From Chryseobacterium gleum (GTDB taxonomy: Bacteria > Bacteroidota > Bacteroidia > UBA10329): DNA of 7,189 nucleotides. Position 1 is the first letter of the stretch. Every line of letters starts with the position of its first letter. Positions 5,834 through 7,189 of the stretch are shown piece by piece. Where the stretch lies: NCBI GenBank assembly GCA_945874195.1, contig CAMCFW010000103.1, positions 1 to 7,189 of the forward strand, in the 5' to 3' direction. The notes beneath the pieces were generated by a model. That model saw only the letters and a program-made list of their open reading frames with translations, did not search any database and was not told where the DNA came from. A program made the position numbers and the translations under genes.

Positions 5834-6120
5834 CACATATGTCCTACTTCGTCCGGAATATCGTAGAATGTCGGATGACGGTAGATCTTGTCCTCGTTCG
5901 GGTCGAACATGGATTCCGCATCGGTTTCCAACGTGGAATGAATGTGCTTGCTTTCCACCACCCAGATGCTCACGCCCTCATTTCTTCTGGTGTAAACATC
6001 TCGGGCGTTGCTGATGGCCATTTCGGCATCGGGCGCGTGAAGACTTCCCGAATGTTTGTGGCTCAATCCAGCCTTGCTTCTTACAAATACCTCCCAAAGA
6101 GGCCAATCTTTTCGTTCCAT
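5833..6120 (-). CDS. paaB: Phenylacetyl-CoA epoxidase subunit PaaB
   Basis: A 95-residue PaaB, the same length as the E. coli protein. It bridges the PaaA-PaaC heterodimers in the ring 1,2-phenylacetyl-CoA epoxidase and is needed for activity. Diagnostic segments are WPLWEVFVRSKAGLSHKHSGSLHA (6-29), ARDVYTRRNEGVSIWVVES and the C-terminal YRHPTFYDIPDEVGHM. All align residue for residue from memory with E. coli PaaB apart from a more variable linker near 60-72. The ATG at 6120 is the only sensible start. The stop overlaps the start of paaC, so the two subunits are probably made in a fixed ratio by coupling. A 79-bp untranslated gap separates it from paaA. Confidence 0.97.
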   Translation of the reverse strand: MERKDWPLWEVFVRSKAGLSHKHSGSLHAPDAEMAISNARDVYTRRNEGVSIWVVESKHIHSTLETDAESMFDPNEDKIYRHPTFYDIPDEVGHM

Positions 6121-6199
6121 TCTTAATAAGTGAATTGCGATTAGTGACGAGCGACCGAGTGTGTAATTAACACCTAACCGCTAAGTCCTAAAAGCTGGT
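6121..6199 (-). other. paaA-paaB intergenic gap with possible mRNA hairpin
   Basis: This 79-bp gap contains no ORF. GCGATTAG (6137-6144) and CTAACCGC (6174-6181) can pair as an imperfect 8-bp stem (G-U in the minus-strand RNA), extendable by two pairs with a bulge. The loop is about 29 bases and contains the smaller GTGT/ACAC pairing around 6160-6172. There is no T-run, so it is more like a processing or stability element than a terminator. Confidence 0.3.
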
Positions 6200-7147
6200 T
6201 TATGCTGCTTCCTTCTTTTTACGTTCAGCGCGTTTGTTTGCGTATGCTGTTGCGGCATCGCGCACCCAGGCCCCATTGTCATAGGCCTTTTGTCGGGCTT
6301 CAAGTCGTTCCTTGTTGCACGGACCGTTGCCTTTTATCACGTTGTAAAACTCTTCCCAGTCTATCTGACCCCAGTCGTACTGACCTTTTTTAGCATTCCA
6401 TTTCAGATCCTTATCTGGAATTGTCAATCCAAGAAAATCGGCCTGTTTCACGGTCTGATCAATGAACTTCTGACGCAGGTCGTCATTTCCCATACGCTTG
6501 ATCTTCCATGCGATACTTTGTGCTGAGTGAGGAGATTCTTTGTCCGATGGGCCGAACATCATCAAGCTCGGCCACCAGAATCGGTTCAGTGCATCCTGTG
6601 CCATTGCCTTCTGTTCTTCCGAGCCTCTGCAAAGCGTGAGCATGATCTCGTATCCCTGTCGCTGATGGAAACTTTCTTCCTTGCATATGCGGATCATGGC
6701 GCGCGAATACGGTCCGTAGCTGGTTTTCTGTAGCATGATCTGATTGACGATGGCCGCACCGTCAACCAACCAACCCACTGCACCTATGTCGGCCCAGGTT
6801 AGTGCCGGATAATTGAAGATACTGCTGTATTTGGCTGTTCCGTCAAGCAGTTCACGTACCAGAGTGTCGCGGTCTTTTCCAAGCGTTTCGGCAGCGCTAT
6901 AGAGGTACAGACCATGCCCGGCCTCGTCCTGGATCTTGGCCAAAAGGGCCACTTTTCTTCTCAAACTCGGAGCGCGGGTAATCCAATTTCCTTCTGGAAG
7001 CATGCCCACCACCTCGGAGTGTGCATGTTGCGCCATCTGCCTAAGAACGTTCTTCCGGTAGGCTTCGGGCATCCAATCCTTTGGCTCCAACTTTACTTCA
7101 TTCGCAATCTTCTGCTCAAAGATGGCCTGTAAATCCTTTTCTGACAT
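6200..7147 (-). CDS. paaA: Phenylacetyl-CoA epoxidase catalytic subunit PaaA
   Basis: The oxygenase subunit that uses a carboxylate-bridged di-iron centre to epoxidise the aromatic ring of phenylacetyl-CoA, with electrons from PaaE. The 315-residue ferritin-like protein shows the metal ligands Glu45 (AHSEVVGMLPEGNW), Glu75/His78 (QDEAGHG), and Glu158/His161 (KEESFH), with Asp129 in the third-helix position as in E. coli PaaA. Other near-invariant blocks are ITRAPSLRRK, LYLYSAAETLG, KYSSIFNYP, GWLVDGAAIVNQ, FWWPSLMMFGP and TWVRDAA-like GAWVRDAA near the C terminus. The C-terminal tail is strongly basic (KRAERKKKEAA). The ATG at 7147 begins in register with E. coli PaaA three residues earlier. 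It is the first paa gene visible in this direction; only 42 bases precede it, so an upstream partner cannot be excluded. Confidence 0.98.
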   Translation of the reverse strand: MSEKDLQAIFEQKIANEVKLEPKDWMPEAYRKNVLRQMAQHAHSEVVGMLPEGNWITRAPSLRRKVALLAKIQDEAGHGLYLYSAAETLGKDRDTLVRELLDGTAKYSSIFNYPALTWADIGAVGWLVDGAAIVNQIMLQKTSYGPYSRAMIRICKEESFHQRQGYEIMLTLCRGSEEQKAMAQDALNRFWWPSLMMFGPSDKESPHSAQSIAWKIKRMGNDDLRQKFIDQTVKQADFLGLTIPDKDLKWNAKKGQYDWGQIDWEEFYNVIKGNGPCNKERLEARQKAYDNGAWVRDAATAYANKRAERKKKEAA

Positions 7148-7165
7148 GCTTTCGGCTTTGGCTTA

Positions 7166-7173
7166 CAAGTTTA
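7166..7173 (-). promoter_or_regulatory. Possible -7 element upstream of paaA
   Basis: On the minus strand TAAACTTG matches five of six fixed positions of TAnnTTTG and lies about 19 bases before the paaA ATG. It overlaps the palindrome GTTTAAAC (7169-7176). The -33 region would fall outside the window, so the call cannot be completed. Confidence 0.22.
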
Positions 7174-7189
7174 AACAATAACCTTTTGA

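Noticed and set aside
7169..7176. GTTTAAAC palindrome as a paaA operator
   Set aside because: It is an AT-rich 8-bp palindrome with no matching copy elsewhere in the window, so it is not distinguishable from chance.

Overview
The window is part of a phenylacetic acid (phenylacetyl-CoA) degradation cluster. Almost all of it is on the minus strand, so it reads from high to low coordinates. Three things suggest a member of the Bacteroidota, probably Flavobacteria-like: the compact paa operon, the A-rich leaders with no strong Shine-Dalgarno sequences, and matches to the Bacteroidota -7 promoter consensus TAnnTTTG. No 16S or other taxonomic marker is present, so this assignment is an inference.

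Layout, in order of transcription. (1) 7147 to 4536 holds paaA, paaB, paaC and paaD. These encode the catalytic and structural subunits of the ring 1,2-phenylacetyl-CoA epoxidase and its Fe-S maturation factor. A 79-bp gap separates paaA from paaB. A 53-bp gap filled with 7-bp repeats separates paaC from paaD. (2) 4209-4508 is a small plus-strand gene for a predicted exported protein that I do not recognise. It sits between the two halves of the operon, convergent with paaD and divergent from paaG. (3) 4098 to 1 is a tightly overlapping run: paaG, paaH, paaI, paaJ, an unrecognised 75-residue ORF, and the start of a paaY-like gene cut off by the window edge. Every junction in this run overlaps by 1 or 4 bases (ATGA, TGATG or GTGA).

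How the genes work together. PaaA/B/C form the epoxidase core, and PaaD helps mature the [2Fe-2S] reductase PaaE, which is not in this window. PaaG rearranges the ring epoxide to oxepin-CoA. After ring opening by PaaZ (not here) and beta-oxidation-like steps by PaaF (not here) and PaaH, the thiolase PaaJ releases acetyl-CoA and finally succinyl-CoA. PaaI and PaaY are thioesterases that rescue CoA from dead-end intermediates. paaE, paaF, paaK and paaZ must lie outside the window or elsewhere in the genome.

The core pathway is well known. The less ordinary points are the 75-residue ORF inside the coupled paaJ-paaY junction, the reversed exported-protein gene splitting the operon, and the 7-bp repeat block that appears to supply a TTG start codon for paaD. 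I see no tRNA, rRNA, CRISPR array, insertion sequence or prophage signal.
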